Source of the DNA: Phyllobacterium myrsinacearum
GTDB taxonomy: Bacteria; Pseudomonadota; Alphaproteobacteria; Rhizobiales; Rhizobiaceae
Length of the DNA: 64,000 nucleotides
Assembly (NCBI RefSeq): GCF_014138285.1
Contig: NZ_JACGXN010000001.1
Location: forward strand, 795,314 to 859,313
Direction: 5' to 3'
Part shown: positions 38,101 through 46,633 of the stretch, in pieces
How the letters are laid out: each line of letters opens with the position of its first letter
Numbering within the stretch: the first letter of the stretch is position 1
The notes under the pieces: generated by a model
Seen by the model: the letters and a program-made list of their open reading frames with translations, nothing else
The model's database searches: none
What the model was told of the DNA's origin: nothing
Position numbers and translations under genes: made by a program

Positions 38101-38591
38101 ACGTTGGGAAGGGCTCCGTTTTCTCTGTCCGGATGCCCGTATCGCAATTACCAACATTGACGCATGTCAATGGGGTACCTTCGATCGGCGATTCCAGCGT
38201 AGCGGACGGTCTGTCGGTCCTTTGTATTGATGACGACAAGCGTTCGCTTTCCGCTATGAAGGAGCTATTGCAAAGCTGGGGTTGCACGGTGGATGCCCTG
38301 AGCCAGGGCAAAGCCCTCAGGCGCCTTTGTCAAAACCGCACGGAGCCGCCGGATCTCATCCTTGCCGATTATAATCTCGGCGATGAAACCGGCCTGGATC
38401 TCATTGCTTACGTGCGTGACCACTACGATTGCAGTATCAGAGCGGCACTCGTCACAGCGGAGCGATCCAGTCAGTTGCGCAATCGAGCTGCGGCCGACGA
38501 CGTTTCAGTCATCAACAAGCCTGTCAGGCCCGCCATTCTAAGGGCGGTTCTTTCGCATTCTCAGGCAGGAGAAAGCAATGAGCGCCGGTGA
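35121..38591 (+). CDS. Hybrid sensor histidine kinase with N-terminal sodium/solute symporter domain
   Basis: This 1156-residue protein joins four parts. Residues about 1-500 are a sodium:solute symporter-like (SSS) domain with about twelve TM segments (YALSLASGGSSWLFYGALGY, LRKIVRLAKSEGITSIADLI). PAS-like segment near residues 630-740 has MDQGIGVFDEHARLTCWNRQ. A coiled coil (TAELTLANQELAKAQRRAED) leads to the HisKA helix with phospho-acceptor His800 in DAGHDILQPLNAARLYSS. The ATPase has NLVSNAVKYC, DTGIGIP and GLGLGLSIVERI. A C-terminal receiver has Asp1083 in LILADYNLGDETG. It resembles the CbrA/NahK/MctS class that senses a carbon source or monocarboxylate. The frame opens at TTG 35112, but ATG 35121 is more likely. 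It is convergent with a LuxR-type regulator. Confidence 0.93.
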   Translation: MVGWTGALVALLYLLAQYILIKTVDRRARTENGPDRPYIYALSLASGGSSWLFYGALGYAADNGFEFIGLFIGIALAFTLGFPFLRKIVRLAKSEGITSIADLIGARYGKSFSVTALVTLIATVGLVPYLALQITAIHYLFDVFRNTFASHGQGEHHGSHWLLWCLLCVIGLFTVRNSEKSVHTTDHDEGLVRVSANDSVFKIIVFVIVGMTAITLFFTEPVEHISQIAIPWPQGRISLENMIALILIGASTTVLLPSHFYLTVVENRSERELRTARWLVPACLFIAGVFVLPVTAIGLQVLPSTAYPDFYFLSLPLLMDHDWLSAVAFAGGLSAASTMLVLPAIVLSIMISNDLVMPVVLKWPRRAAAQDFTRTISKVRRYSILVILLAAYVYQFTIMEHVDFSELSLISAVSMMQMLPPFLGGFVWRQATGRGALWGMTAGITVWLYTMVLPTWLDQSSSLIANGPFGVGGLRPHHLWNLQSSSFVNGLLWSLIANLAFFIVGSLSKSARPLERIQANVFISHKPAATVSIRNLRPKITIRQLKEAISRYIGAERAELAFRTFCEREGVELDRDDPADFKTVHFCEQLLSGIVGSPSARLILSLALGPTGIAQKRAQILLDHATGALVQNRYLLQTALDQMDQGIGVFDEHARLTCWNRQFPFMLDLPENLQRMGVSLRHIASFLTDRGDLVQLEDKDCHPEFDPLAAHWRVRFRDTGQIIDVLSNTMPDGGRVTTFTDITKAVETDRMLRQTNEYLDTRVRERTAELTLANQELAKAQRRAEDANISKTRFLTDAGHDILQPLNAARLYSSALSGHLSETHQKELAVSLDSSLEAVESIFNALLDISRLDAGALQPVISTFSLNTVLQQVVRDFLPASLEKGLELKLVDSSVVVETDRNLLRRLLQNLVSNAVKYCRSGKILVGVRHQGNMLEVQILDTGIGIPQSELNVVFREFSRLSEGMNESDGLGLGLSIVERIAKTLGMQIGVTSNVGKGSVFSVRMPVSQLPTLTHVNGVPSIGDSSVADGLSVLCIDDDKRSLSAMKELLQSWGCTVDALSQGKALRRLCQNRTEPPDLILADYNLGDETGLDLIAYVRDHYDCSIRAALVTAERSSQLRNRAAADDVSVINKPVRPAILRAVLSHSQAGESNERR

Positions 38592-38603
38592 GGCGCTACT
38601 CGC

Positions 38604-39272
38604 CTAGTGCAGTTCAGCAGGCTCGGCTTTCAAAATCGCCGCCTCGGTCCTGAAACGTGAAAAACGAATAACCGCCTGTGTTCGGCTTTCAACACCAAGT
38701 TTATACAGAACCGCCGACACATGCGCCTTGATGGTTGCCTCTGATACGTTCAACTCATGGGCAATCTGTTTGTTCAGCATGCCGCTCGCCATCATGCCAA
38801 GCACCCGCCCCTGCTGCGGCGTAAGCCGGCGCAAGCGGGCGGTCAACTCAAGCAATTCTGCATCCAGAGCAATGCTGCTGCTCATCGGCGGTGACCATAT
38901 CTCGCCATCGAGTATCTTGCTGACAGCCAAACCGATTTTGTCCGGCGTCGATGATTTGGAAATGAAGCCCGATGCCCCAAGGGCCAAGGCCGTACGCATG
39001 GTGATCGTGTCGTCGGTTGCCGAGACGATTGCAATGGGGATTGTCGGGCAAAGAGCACGCAACGTAATCAGGCCAGTCATGCCACTGACACCCCCCAATG
39101 CCAGATCCAGGAGGACCAGATCGATATCAAATTCATCAAGGACAAGTTTCTTGGCGCTCTCAAGATCGCCTACCTCAATAATGTCCGCATCCCTTGCCTG
39201 CATGACAAGTGCGGCCTTCAGTGCGCCACGGAAAAGCGGATGATCGTCCACGATGACAAACTTAAATCTCAT
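38604..39272 (-). CDS. LuxR family response regulator
   Basis: This 222-residue response regulator has a receiver (FVIVDDHPLFRGALKAAL, phospho-acceptor Asp56 in LVLLDLALGGVSG, KSSTPDK near residue 105) and a C-terminal NarL/LuxR helix-turn-helix (LTPQQGRVLGMMASGMLNKQ, VSEATIKAHVSAVLYKLGVE). It lies only 12 bases from the end of the hybrid kinase, convergent with it, and is its most likely partner. Such SSS-kinase/LuxR pairs control acetate, ethanol or monocarboxylate uptake in pseudomonads and rhizobia; the target here is unknown. Confidence 0.93.
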   Translation of the reverse strand: MRFKFVIVDDHPLFRGALKAALVMQARDADIIEVGDLESAKKLVLDEFDIDLVLLDLALGGVSGMTGLITLRALCPTIPIAIVSATDDTITMRTALALGASGFISKSSTPDKIGLAVSKILDGEIWSPPMSSSIALDAELLELTARLRRLTPQQGRVLGMMASGMLNKQIAHELNVSEATIKAHVSAVLYKLGVESRTQAVIRFSRFRTEAAILKAEPAELH

Positions 39273-39502
39273 TGTTGAAAAGTCCTTATTTCTAAAAATA
39301 ACGGCGATAATAATTTATTGGTTTTAATGCTTTCGACTAAAGCGCATTTCCCTGATATATCAAGATAAATCTGATGCGCACAAAAGTTCAAGATGGACGC
39401 AGATTGTTCGTTGATGTCTGCTAAACACATGAATTGACTTGGCAAAACCTTAATCTCGCGCAATCATACACTCATTCAGTATAATCTTCGAAAGAAAGAT
39501 AC

Positions 39503-40453
39503 ATGATAACCAATACTCTTTACCCCGAGACTCAGCCCTATTCCGAGCAGATGCTTGCTGTGTCTGATCTGCACAGTATTCATGTGGAAGAATGCGGTAA
39601 TCCGAACGGTAAACCGGTCATCATGATCCATGGCGGCCCTGGCGGCGGGATTAACCCCACCATGCGCCGCCTGCACGACCCCGAGCTTTATCGCATCATT
39701 CTTTTTGATCAGCGCGGCTGTGGAAAATCAACACCTTATGCTGAACTTCGCGAGAATACGACATGGGATCTCGTGGCGGATATGGAGCGTATACGTGATC
39801 ATTTCGGCATTGATAAATGGCAGGTTTTCGGCGGCTCGTGGGGTTCGACACTGGCACTTGCCTATGCCCAGACGCATCCGGCTCATGTGAGCGAACTGAT
39901 CCTGCGCGGCATCTTCATGATCCGTCGTTTTGAGATCGAGTGGTTCTATTCGAACGGCGCCAGCATCATCTACCCGGACCGCTTTGAAGCCTATCAGGAA
40001 CATATTCCGGAGGCCGAACGCGGTGACATGATTGCTGCCTACTACAAGCGCCTAACCGACGAGGACCCGGCAGTGCGTCTAGCGGCGGCCAAACTATGGG
40101 CACGCTGGGAAGGCTCCGCGCTTTCCCTGTTACCAGATCCCGCGCGCGAAGAGGCTTTTGCCGGTGATCATTTCGCCATCGCATTTGCCCGCATCGAGTG
40201 CCACTATTTCCAGAACAAAGGCTTCTTTGAAACGGATGACCATCTCCTGCGCAACGCCCATCTGATCCGCGAGATTCCAGGCGTTCTGGTGCACGGTCGT
40301 TATGACATGTGCACGCCGCTCCTGAATGCCTGGCATTTGAAGAAAGTCTGGCCGGAAGCCGATTTGCGGATTGTGGAAGATGCCGGACACTCGGTCACCG
40401 AACCGGGTATCGTTCACGAGTTGATTGCAGCAACCAAAAAATTCGCAGCTTGA
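39503..40453 (+). CDS. pip: Proline iminopeptidase
   Basis: This 316-residue alpha/beta hydrolase releases N-terminal proline from peptides. It has VIMIHGGPGGGINPTMRRLH (oxyanion HGGPGGG), ILFDQRGCGKSTPYAELREN, the nucleophile in FGGSWGSTLALAYAQ, the acid in HGRYDMCTPLLNAWHLKKVW and the His in VEDAGHSVTEPG. Length is typical. No signal peptide, so cytoplasmic. It is transcribed alone, with a terminator following. Confidence 0.95.
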   Translation: MITNTLYPETQPYSEQMLAVSDLHSIHVEECGNPNGKPVIMIHGGPGGGINPTMRRLHDPELYRIILFDQRGCGKSTPYAELRENTTWDLVADMERIRDHFGIDKWQVFGGSWGSTLALAYAQTHPAHVSELILRGIFMIRRFEIEWFYSNGASIIYPDRFEAYQEHIPEAERGDMIAAYYKRLTDEDPAVRLAAAKLWARWEGSALSLLPDPAREEAFAGDHFAIAFARIECHYFQNKGFFETDDHLLRNAHLIREIPGVLVHGRYDMCTPLLNAWHLKKVWPEADLRIVEDAGHSVTEPGIVHELIAATKKFAA

Positions 40454-40465
40454 TATTCAACACCG

Positions 40466-40497
40466 GCAACCGGCTGCTCTGGCGGCCGGTTGCGGTT
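40466..40497 (+). terminator. pip terminator
   Basis: GCAACCGGC (40466-40474) pairs with GCCGGTTGC (40485-40493) around a 10-nt loop, followed by GGTTTTA. The position is 12 bases after the pip stop; the stem ends against the convergent VOC gene. Confidence 0.75.
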
Positions 40498-40941
40498 TTA
40501 CGCAGCCAAATGCTTGCGCCGTGATTTCACGACCCACAAGTGGCCAAAGGGATCAGTCAGCACGCCAACGCGATCCCCATTGTCCAATTCCTCAACAGCA
40601 TTACGCACGTGGCCGCCTTCCGATGTGGCGTGGTGCATCACGCGATCGACATCGTCAACATGGATATCCAGCATGACAGGCGTCGCACCTATAGCGTGTA
40701 CCGAACGCGGCCCGCCCAATGATGCATCTGCATCGCGTTTTGGGTTTGCCCCGACAATCATTATCACCGAAGCACCCATCCGCATTTCAGCAGCAATCAA
40801 CTCACCATTGTGCAGATACGGGCGTCCAACAACCCGCGCACCAAATACATTCTCATAAAAATCCATGGCCATTTGCTGGTCGCCGTGGCGCACAAAAAGC
40901 CGGATGGAAATTTCACCGATCAATCTTGTCCCCTCGTTCAT
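40498..40941 (-). CDS. VOC superfamily (PhnB/glyoxalase-like) protein
   Basis: This 147-residue protein has the vicinal oxygen chelate fold: ISIRLFVRHGDQQMAMDFYE at the N-terminus, FGARVVGRPYLHNGELIAAE and a second betaalphabetabeta unit with TPVMLDIHVDDVDRVMHHAT. The end is GVLTDPFGHLWVVKSRR. It resembles PhnB-like metal-binding enzymes or resistance proteins; reaction unknown. It starts at 40941 with few alternatives. It is convergent with pip. Confidence 0.85.
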   Translation of the reverse strand: MNEGTRLIGEISIRLFVRHGDQQMAMDFYENVFGARVVGRPYLHNGELIAAEMRMGASVIMIVGANPKRDADASLGGPRSVHAIGATPVMLDIHVDDVDRVMHHATSEGGHVRNAVEELDNGDRVGVLTDPFGHLWVVKSRRKHLAA

Positions 40942-41082
40942 CCTGTCCCTCCAGCGTCCATTAGCGAACGACTAAGGTCGTATAAATATCGGAACAAATC
41001 AAGAACAAAATGATTTATGAGGCGGCGATTTGCTATTTTCCGTGGAAAACAATTTCGGGAAAGCGCGTCAGGATTTTCGCAT

Positions 41083-41526
41083 TCAGGTCTTCTGTGGGTC
41101 CGCCTTCGAAGCCTTGTCGTCGTTCTCGAATTCCTTGGCAATGCCCATGAAACGACGCATGAATTTCTCCATGTAGCTCAAGCCTTTTTCGAATTCCTCA
41201 TCGGAGGGAAGCGCGTCACGAACGACAGGGGGAATTTTTCCCATACTGGCCACCGTGTCTTCAAGTTTGGCAACACGTGTTTTCAGATCGGCCATATCCT
41301 CTTCGTAGGCCTTGCGCTCTTCCGCCGCCAGTTTGCAGATCAACTGGCCGGACTTTTCCTGGCAGATCGACATCTCGCCGGTCTTGTTGTTCATCCTGAC
41401 ATAGCCGCTTTCGGTTTTTTCCAGCGAGTAGCTTGTCGTCTCCTCGGCGAAAGCACCATTGAAGGTTGCGATCGCCAGAAACGGAACAGCTATGACAGTG
41501 GAAAGAAGCGTGCGTGTACGTGACAT
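41083..41526 (-). CDS. Hypothetical exported coiled-coil protein
   Basis: The product is 147 residues. It starts MSRTRTLLSTVIAVPFLAIA and has a Sec signal peptide ending near FAEE. The mature part has a short beta segment (TTSYSLEKTESGYVRMNNKT), two cysteines (SICQEKSGQLICK), then a coiled coil EEDMADLKTRVAKLEDTV and a Met/Phe-rich helix MEKFMRRFMGIAKEF. GGAGGTCAGTC before the ATG is a strong ribosome binding site. The long upstream open frame is antisense to DUF952 and pyrD. Similar proteins are common in rhizobia, but I cannot name a function. Confidence 0.75.
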   Translation of the reverse strand: MSRTRTLLSTVIAVPFLAIATFNGAFAEETTSYSLEKTESGYVRMNNKTGEMSICQEKSGQLICKLAAEERKAYEEDMADLKTRVAKLEDTVASMGKIPPVVRDALPSDEEFEKGLSYMEKFMRRFMGIAKEFENDDKASKADPQKT

Positions 41527-41658
41527 GACTGACCTCCGAAATACAGAATATCGATCTTGCTGCGATAATACGCCGAAAATAGGAATACGCGTCGAGATTT
41601 CTGTTACCGACGCCAGTCTACGCTTTGCGCATTGCGGTTTTGTGTTTAGTAAAACCTC

Positions 41659-42006
41659 ATGAGCGAATTGATCTACAAGATTACCCCACGGACCCTTTGG
41701 CAGGCAGCAGAAGCTGCCGGTGTGTTTGACGGCGCGCCGATTGACCATGCCGACGGCTACATTCATTTCTCCACCGCGGCACAGGCAGTAGAGACGGCAG
41801 CCAGGCATTTTACCGGACAGGAAGATCTGCTGCTGGTCGCGGTCGAAGCCGGCCGTCTTGGCGCAGCATTGAAATATGAAGTTTCCCGGGGCGGCGATCT
41901 CTTCCCGCATCTTTACGCAACTCTGCCAATGAATGCCGTTCTGTGGGTCAAACCACTGCCACTCGACGGCGAAGGCAAACACCAGTTTCCGGAGATGGGC
42001 GTATGA
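41659..42006 (+). CDS. DUF952 family protein
   Basis: This 115-residue protein starts MSELIYKITPRTLWQAAEAA, followed by IDHADGYIHFSTAAQAVETA and HLYATLPMNAVLWVKPLPLD. DUF952 proteins resemble a glutathione-transferase-like or ligand-binding fold with conserved HxS...F; function unknown. Its stop overlaps the pyrD start by four bases (ATGA), so it is co-translated with pyrD, an arrangement seen in other Hyphomicrobiales. Confidence 0.92.
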   Translation: MSELIYKITPRTLWQAAEAAGVFDGAPIDHADGYIHFSTAAQAVETAARHFTGQEDLLLVAVEAGRLGAALKYEVSRGGDLFPHLYATLPMNAVLWVKPLPLDGEGKHQFPEMGV

Positions 42007-43100
42007 GCGGACTGTTCCAATCGCTGGGCCGTAAAGTTCTGTTTTCCTTCGATCCGGAAGACGCTCACGGCATGTCGATCAAGGCATTGAAGACCGGCCT
42101 CGTTCCGGGATGCGCGCCACAGCATGACCCTAGTCTGCAGGTAACTGTTGCCGGACTGAAGTTCCCCAATCCTCTCGGCATGGCAGCAGGCTATGACAAG
42201 AATGCCGAAGTGCCGGATGCACTGTTGAAGCTTGGTTTCGGTTTTGCCGAAATTGGAACACTGACGCCGCTCGCTCAATCAGGCAATCCGAAGCCACGCA
42301 TTTTTCGCCTTGTGGAAGACAATGCCGTGATCAACCGCCTCGGCTTCAACAATGAAGGCCATCAAGCGGCATTCCAGCGGCTTTCCGCGCGCAAGAACCG
42401 TCCGGGGATTGTCGGGGTCAATATCGGCGCCAACAAGGATTCAGCCGATCGCGTGGCGGACTATGTCGCCGGCATCCGAAAATTCAATGCGCTCGCGGGT
42501 TATTTCACGGTCAATATCTCCTCACCCAATACGCCGGGACTGCGTGATCTACAGGCCCGCGACAGCCTGAAGGAGTTGCTCAGCAAGGTACTGGAAGCAC
42601 GGGATGAAGCCGCCGCGCAGTCGGGTGCCCGCCGCGCAGTCTTTCTGAAGATCGCCCCTGATCTGCCGGAGGCCAGCCTCGATGATATTGCTGCGGAAAT
42701 CGCACTGCATCCGCTCGACGGGCTGATTATCTCCAACACCACTCTTTCCCGCACTGGCCTGCGCAGCCCGAAGCATACCGCTGAAACCGGTGGTCTTTCC
42801 GGCGTGCCGCTCTTCAACCGCTCTACGATTGTGCTCGCCAAGATTCGTCAGCGTGTTGGACCTACCTTCCCGATTGTCGGTGTCGGCGGTATCGACAGCG
42901 CCAAGACGGCGATTGCAAAGATTCGCGCAGGTGCTGATCTAGTCCAGCTTTACACGAGCATGATCTATCGCGGCCCCGGGCTCGCAGCCGAGATCGTCAA
43001 GGACATGTCCGCCCTGCTGAAGCGCGATGGCGTTGACAACATTGCCGAATTGCGCGATCGCGACGTTGCGGCGTGGGCGGCAAAAGATCTTCCCGCCTGA
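42003..43100 (+). CDS. pyrD: Dihydroorotate dehydrogenase (quinone), class 2
   Basis: This 365-residue membrane-associated FMN enzyme oxidises dihydroorotate to orotate with quinone, step four of pyrimidine synthesis. It has the N-terminal membrane-binding helix region MSGLFQSLGRKVLFSFDPED, LGMAAGYDKNAEVPDALLKL, the catalytic-Ser loop VNISSPNTPGLRDLQARDSL and the FMN phosphate motif IVGVGGIDSAKTAI. GGAG before the ATG at 42003 lies within DUF952. Class 2 is indicated by the N-terminal extension and NISSPNTPG. Confidence 0.97.
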   Translation: MSGLFQSLGRKVLFSFDPEDAHGMSIKALKTGLVPGCAPQHDPSLQVTVAGLKFPNPLGMAAGYDKNAEVPDALLKLGFGFAEIGTLTPLAQSGNPKPRIFRLVEDNAVINRLGFNNEGHQAAFQRLSARKNRPGIVGVNIGANKDSADRVADYVAGIRKFNALAGYFTVNISSPNTPGLRDLQARDSLKELLSKVLEARDEAAAQSGARRAVFLKIAPDLPEASLDDIAAEIALHPLDGLIISNTTLSRTGLRSPKHTAETGGLSGVPLFNRSTIVLAKIRQRVGPTFPIVGVGGIDSAKTAIAKIRAGADLVQLYTSMIYRGPGLAAEIVKDMSALLKRDGVDNIAELRDRDVAAWAAKDLPA

Positions 43101-43176
43101 TCGCCGAGCGTAATTTCGCCACTGTTCCGCAATCCATAGGAACGGCAGTAAATTCCCATGGAGCGGATGCAGATTC

Positions 43177-44253
43177 ATGACAAGCAAAAGACGGGTTGCA
43201 GTTCTATTCGGCGGTCGCTCGGCGGAGCACGAAGTCTCCCTGCTTTCCGCCAGCAATGTTGTCGCGGCAATCGATACGTCAAAGTACGACGTGGTTCCTA
43301 TTGCCATCACCCGCACGGGACAATGGCTGCTGGTTGAACTCGAAGTTGGCGGACTGCCAAAGGCCGTTCCGGCCACCGGTCCCGAAATCAGTCTGTTGCC
43401 CGGTGGAAAAGGCCGACTTCTCGTTATTCCGGCGAGCGGCGCTCCATATGAATTACCACGGGTCGATGTTGTCTTTCCTGTGCTGCACGGACTTTATGGT
43501 GAAGACGGTTCTGTGCAAGGATTGGCCGAAGTTGCTGATGTGGCCTATGTCGGCTGTGGTGTCCTCGGTTCCGCGACCGCAATGGACAAAGATATTGCCA
43601 AGCGCCTGCTCAAAGAAGCGGGCCTCTCGGTCGCACGCGGCGTGACGATCCAGTTTGGAGAGACAGCCAGATTCAACGATATTGTCAGCAATCTTGGCAC
43701 GCCGGTCTTTGTCAAACCTGCCCGGCAGGGCTCGTCCGTCGGTGTAGGCAAGGCCGACACCGCTGAAACCTTCGATGCCGCCATCAAGGAGGCGTTCAAG
43801 CATGACCGCAAGGTCATCGTCGAGGAGTTTGTGCAGGCCCGCGAGATCGAATTCGGCGTGCTCGAACACAGTGACGGTTCTCTGACCGTTTCAGTCCCTG
43901 GTGAAATCGCTCCGGCGGCCAGTCATGGTTTTTATACGTATGAAGCCAAATATATCGACGCCGATGGTGCGGCATTGTCCATTCCAGCCAACCTTCCGGC
44001 ACCCGTCAAAGAGCAGTTGCAGGAGATGGCAGGCCGGGCATTTCGTGCCTTGGGCTGTGAGGGTATGGCACGGGTCGACTTCTTTCTACGGCCCGACATG
44101 AGTGCGGTTGTGAACGAGGTCAACACCATACCAGGCTTCACCAATATCAGCATGTACCCGAAAACGCTCGGAGCCAGCGGCATCCCCTATCCTGAACTGG
44201 TCGACAGGCTCATCCAGCACGCCCTGCATCGCGCCGAACGCCAGTCGATCTAG
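43177..44253 (+). CDS. ddl: D-alanine--D-alanine ligase
   Basis: This 358-residue ATP-grasp enzyme makes D-Ala-D-Ala for peptidoglycan. It begins with VAVLFGGRSAEHEVSLLSAS (N-terminal substrate loop), has VFPVLHGLYGEDGSVQGLAE, the ATP-binding VFVKPARQGSSVGVGKADT, VEEFVQAREIEFGVLEHSD, and the C-terminal NEVNTIPGFTNISMYPK. It is the longer DdlA-like form rather than the DdlB of the dcw cluster. GGAGCGGATGCAGATTC precedes the ATG. It overlaps the convergent MATE gene by four bases at the stops. Confidence 0.96.
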   Translation: MTSKRRVAVLFGGRSAEHEVSLLSASNVVAAIDTSKYDVVPIAITRTGQWLLVELEVGGLPKAVPATGPEISLLPGGKGRLLVIPASGAPYELPRVDVVFPVLHGLYGEDGSVQGLAEVADVAYVGCGVLGSATAMDKDIAKRLLKEAGLSVARGVTIQFGETARFNDIVSNLGTPVFVKPARQGSSVGVGKADTAETFDAAIKEAFKHDRKVIVEEFVQAREIEFGVLEHSDGSLTVSVPGEIAPAASHGFYTYEAKYIDADGAALSIPANLPAPVKEQLQEMAGRAFRALGCEGMARVDFFLRPDMSAVVNEVNTIPGFTNISMYPKTLGASGIPYPELVDRLIQHALHRAERQSI

Positions 44254-45605
44254 TTGGCGAACTGCAGTCGCGCCCGCCGCGGCAGGATTGCGAGAAGCGA
44301 CAAGCCGCGCAGCCCAAGGAAAAGATGGAGCGCAAGCCAAAGCCCGTGATTGCCCATGAATTGCGGCAGTATGAAATAAGCAGCGAAATAGCCGAGCAGC
44401 GACAAGATCATCATGTTTCGCATGTCGCGCGACCAGGTGGCACCGATAAACACACCGTCCATGTGAAACGCCAGCAGGCCAGTGACGGGCGCGAGCGCTG
44501 CCCATGGCATATAGAGTGCTGCCATCGCCTGCACATCCGCAGATTTGATGAGTATGGCCACGATGGCATTGCCGTAGGCGAGAAAGAAAAGTGCCATCAG
44601 CGAGGCCAGGACCAAACCCCACAGGAATGAAAGCTTGATACCGCGATCGAAAGCCGGGCGATAATGCGCACCCACGGCACGGCCGGAAATCTGTTCGGCA
44701 GCGGTGGTTACACCGTCGATGAGGTAGCCCGAAATCAGCAGAAAATTCATCAGCACGGCATTCGTCGCCAATGTCACAGCACCTGCTTCGGTTCCGGCAC
44801 GGGTGAAATAGGCATAGGCGATCAGCAGGAAAAACGAGCGTAGCATGATATCGCGATTGACCGCGAACATCCGGCGGATGGCATGCATATCAAGAATGCG
44901 CGCACGTGAAGGATTAGGCACCGCTCGAAACTGCCAGTAGACCATGCCCAAGCCGACAAGGAGTGCAACGCTTTCGCCAAGGACCGTTCCCCAGGCAATG
45001 CCCGCAACGCCCCAGCCAAGAACCAGCCCCAGCCAGTAGGTCATGACCACATTGACGCCGTTCAGCAGAAACTGCAGATAAAGCCCCTGCATGGCTTTCC
45101 CCTGCCCGAGCAGCAGGCCAAGAACAACAAAATTTCCCAGCGCCATCGGAGAAGAAAAAAGCCGGATCGACACATAGGTTGACATTGCATCGGCGACCGC
45201 CTGATCCGGATTCATGAAACGGACCGTTGCGGTCAGAACCAGCGGTGTTGCTGCAATAAAAACAAAGCCAACAAGCACCGCAATGCCGATTGCCCGCCAG
45301 AACACGGCCTGCTGCTCGACATTGTCATGGCGTCCCATGGCCTGCGCCACCAATCCGGTTGTTCCTGCCCGCAGGAAGTTCATGGTGGAGAACAGAAAAT
45401 CAAAGACCAGAGCCCCGATTGCCAGCCCGCCCAACAGATGCGGATCACCGAGCTGGCCAATGACAGCTGTATCAACAAGGCCAAGCAAGGGTGTCGTGAG
45501 CGACGCCAGCATCACCGGAATCGTAATCGCCAGCATCAACCGGTTGGTCACCTCGAACGGGCGAACGATCTTGGATCCGTCAGGATTGGACACTTGCATC
45601 GACAT
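44250..45605 (-). CDS. MATE family efflux transporter (DinF-like)
   Basis: This 451-residue protein has twelve predicted TM segments. The MATE pattern shows LAITIPVMLASLTTPLLGLV with DTAVIGQLGDPHLLGGLAIG in TM1, characteristic of DinF-like MATE proteins, and a repeated second half (NAVLMNFLLISGYLIDGVTT). Such proteins export drugs or organic cations in exchange for Na+ or H+. The start at 45605 (MSMQVSNPDG) may shift to the second Met. Substrate unknown. Confidence 0.93.
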   Translation of the reverse strand: MSMQVSNPDGSKIVRPFEVTNRLMLAITIPVMLASLTTPLLGLVDTAVIGQLGDPHLLGGLAIGALVFDFLFSTMNFLRAGTTGLVAQAMGRHDNVEQQAVFWRAIGIAVLVGFVFIAATPLVLTATVRFMNPDQAVADAMSTYVSIRLFSSPMALGNFVVLGLLLGQGKAMQGLYLQFLLNGVNVVMTYWLGLVLGWGVAGIAWGTVLGESVALLVGLGMVYWQFRAVPNPSRARILDMHAIRRMFAVNRDIMLRSFFLLIAYAYFTRAGTEAGAVTLATNAVLMNFLLISGYLIDGVTTAAEQISGRAVGAHYRPAFDRGIKLSFLWGLVLASLMALFFLAYGNAIVAILIKSADVQAMAALYMPWAALAPVTGLLAFHMDGVFIGATWSRDMRNMMILSLLGYFAAYFILPQFMGNHGLWLALHLFLGLRGLSLLAILPRRARLQFAN

Positions 45606-45700
45606 AAGGACACCGGGAAAGACGCCAGAGGGGCTGTCGATATCCTATGCCATTGTGCGCGGCGCTTTTCCAGAACTATCGGCCAGTTTCGGCCGAAAGA

Positions 45701-46198
45701 TCAACTGGCAAGGACAAGCGCCCAATACCGTTGGCTGCTGCCACTGGCAGCTTCTGAGTAGGCAAGTCCATACCGGGTGAATTTCTGATCAAGCATGTTG
45801 CGGCGATGCGGCGGCGACGCCATCCACATGGCAAAGAGCTTGTCCAGTTCCATGCGCCCCACAGCGATGTTCTCTGCGGCTATCCCGTGGATCTCGTTGT
45901 TTCTGACACGGGTGGCAAAATCCCGGCCCCAACCGGTTGTGTGTGACATCCGGCCGGCACTGGCCATATAGCCCGCCTGCTGCAACGCAGCGCTTTCCAG
46001 AACAGAGTCGGCTGTCAAACCAGCCAATCCGTTGGAAGATCGTATATTCTGCACAATCGATGTGGCTGAGGCCGACACACCGGCACTTTTTCCGGGTGTG
46101 CGTGTCACCGTCTGGCAGGCTGCCAGCGGCACCAGCGCCGAGGCAGTGGCAAAACCAAGAAAGCTGCGGCGTGACAAAAGAAATTTATGATCGGACAT
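45701..46198 (-). CDS. CAP-domain lipoprotein with a twin-arginine-type signal
   Basis: This 165-residue protein starts MSDHKFLLSRRSFLGFATAS: twin Arg with RRSFLG motif, hydrophobic stretch and lipobox PLAAC, so it looks like a Tat-exported lipoprotein. The mature part is a CAP/SCP domain: LTADSVLESAALQQAGYMAS, SHTTGWGRDFATRV, AENIAVGRMELDKLF, MASPPHRRNMLDQKF and RYWALVLAS. The function of bacterial CAP proteins is mostly unknown. The start at 46198 was chosen over the open frame from 46249. Confidence 0.85.
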   Translation of the reverse strand: MSDHKFLLSRRSFLGFATASALVPLAACQTVTRTPGKSAGVSASATSIVQNIRSSNGLAGLTADSVLESAALQQAGYMASAGRMSHTTGWGRDFATRVRNNEIHGIAAENIAVGRMELDKLFAMWMASPPHRRNMLDQKFTRYGLAYSEAASGSSQRYWALVLAS

Positions 46199-46274
46199 AG
46201 GCAATTCCTGAATGAGACGCACTGCCGATACGCAGCAATTGTGGCTCATTCAGGCCAACGAGGTGTTTTTGCGC

Positions 46275-46541
46275 CTAGCGCCGATAGCTGAGCAGCCGCA
46301 AAATGATGAAGCAGGGGACAACCACGATGGCACCAAGCAGGAAGTAATCGGCAAAACGTTCAATGGCGCCAAAACCGAGATTCCAGATACGACGGGCAAA
46401 ATTCTCGAAGCCGTACAAAATATCGAGAGGCGACCAGTTGAATGCACTCATGACCACGCCAACAAAAAGCGAAATCAGAATGAGCTTGAGCAAAACGCGA
46501 GCCGGCGTGTCTCCCAGAAAACGGTTCATATTATCTGACAT
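46275..46541 (-). CDS. DUF6460 small membrane protein
   Basis: This 88-residue protein starts MSDNMNRFLGDTPARVLLKL, with two hydrophobic segments (LILISLFVGVVMSAFNW and DYFLLGAIVVVPCFIILRLL) and a central amphipathic part IWNLGFGAIERFADY. This matches the alphaproteobacterial DUF6460 family. Function unknown. It lies upstream of the CAP-domain gene on the same strand (76-base gap) and could be co-transcribed. Confidence 0.85.
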   Translation of the reverse strand: MSDNMNRFLGDTPARVLLKLILISLFVGVVMSAFNWSPLDILYGFENFARRIWNLGFGAIERFADYFLLGAIVVVPCFIILRLLSYRR

Positions 46542-46633
46542 CGATACTCCGATAGTAATGGCGGCAATTGCCGTGTTCCCTTGACATATGGCGATTAGCG
46601 ATCTGGTTCAAGCCTTGAGAGTGCCCCCGTTCG

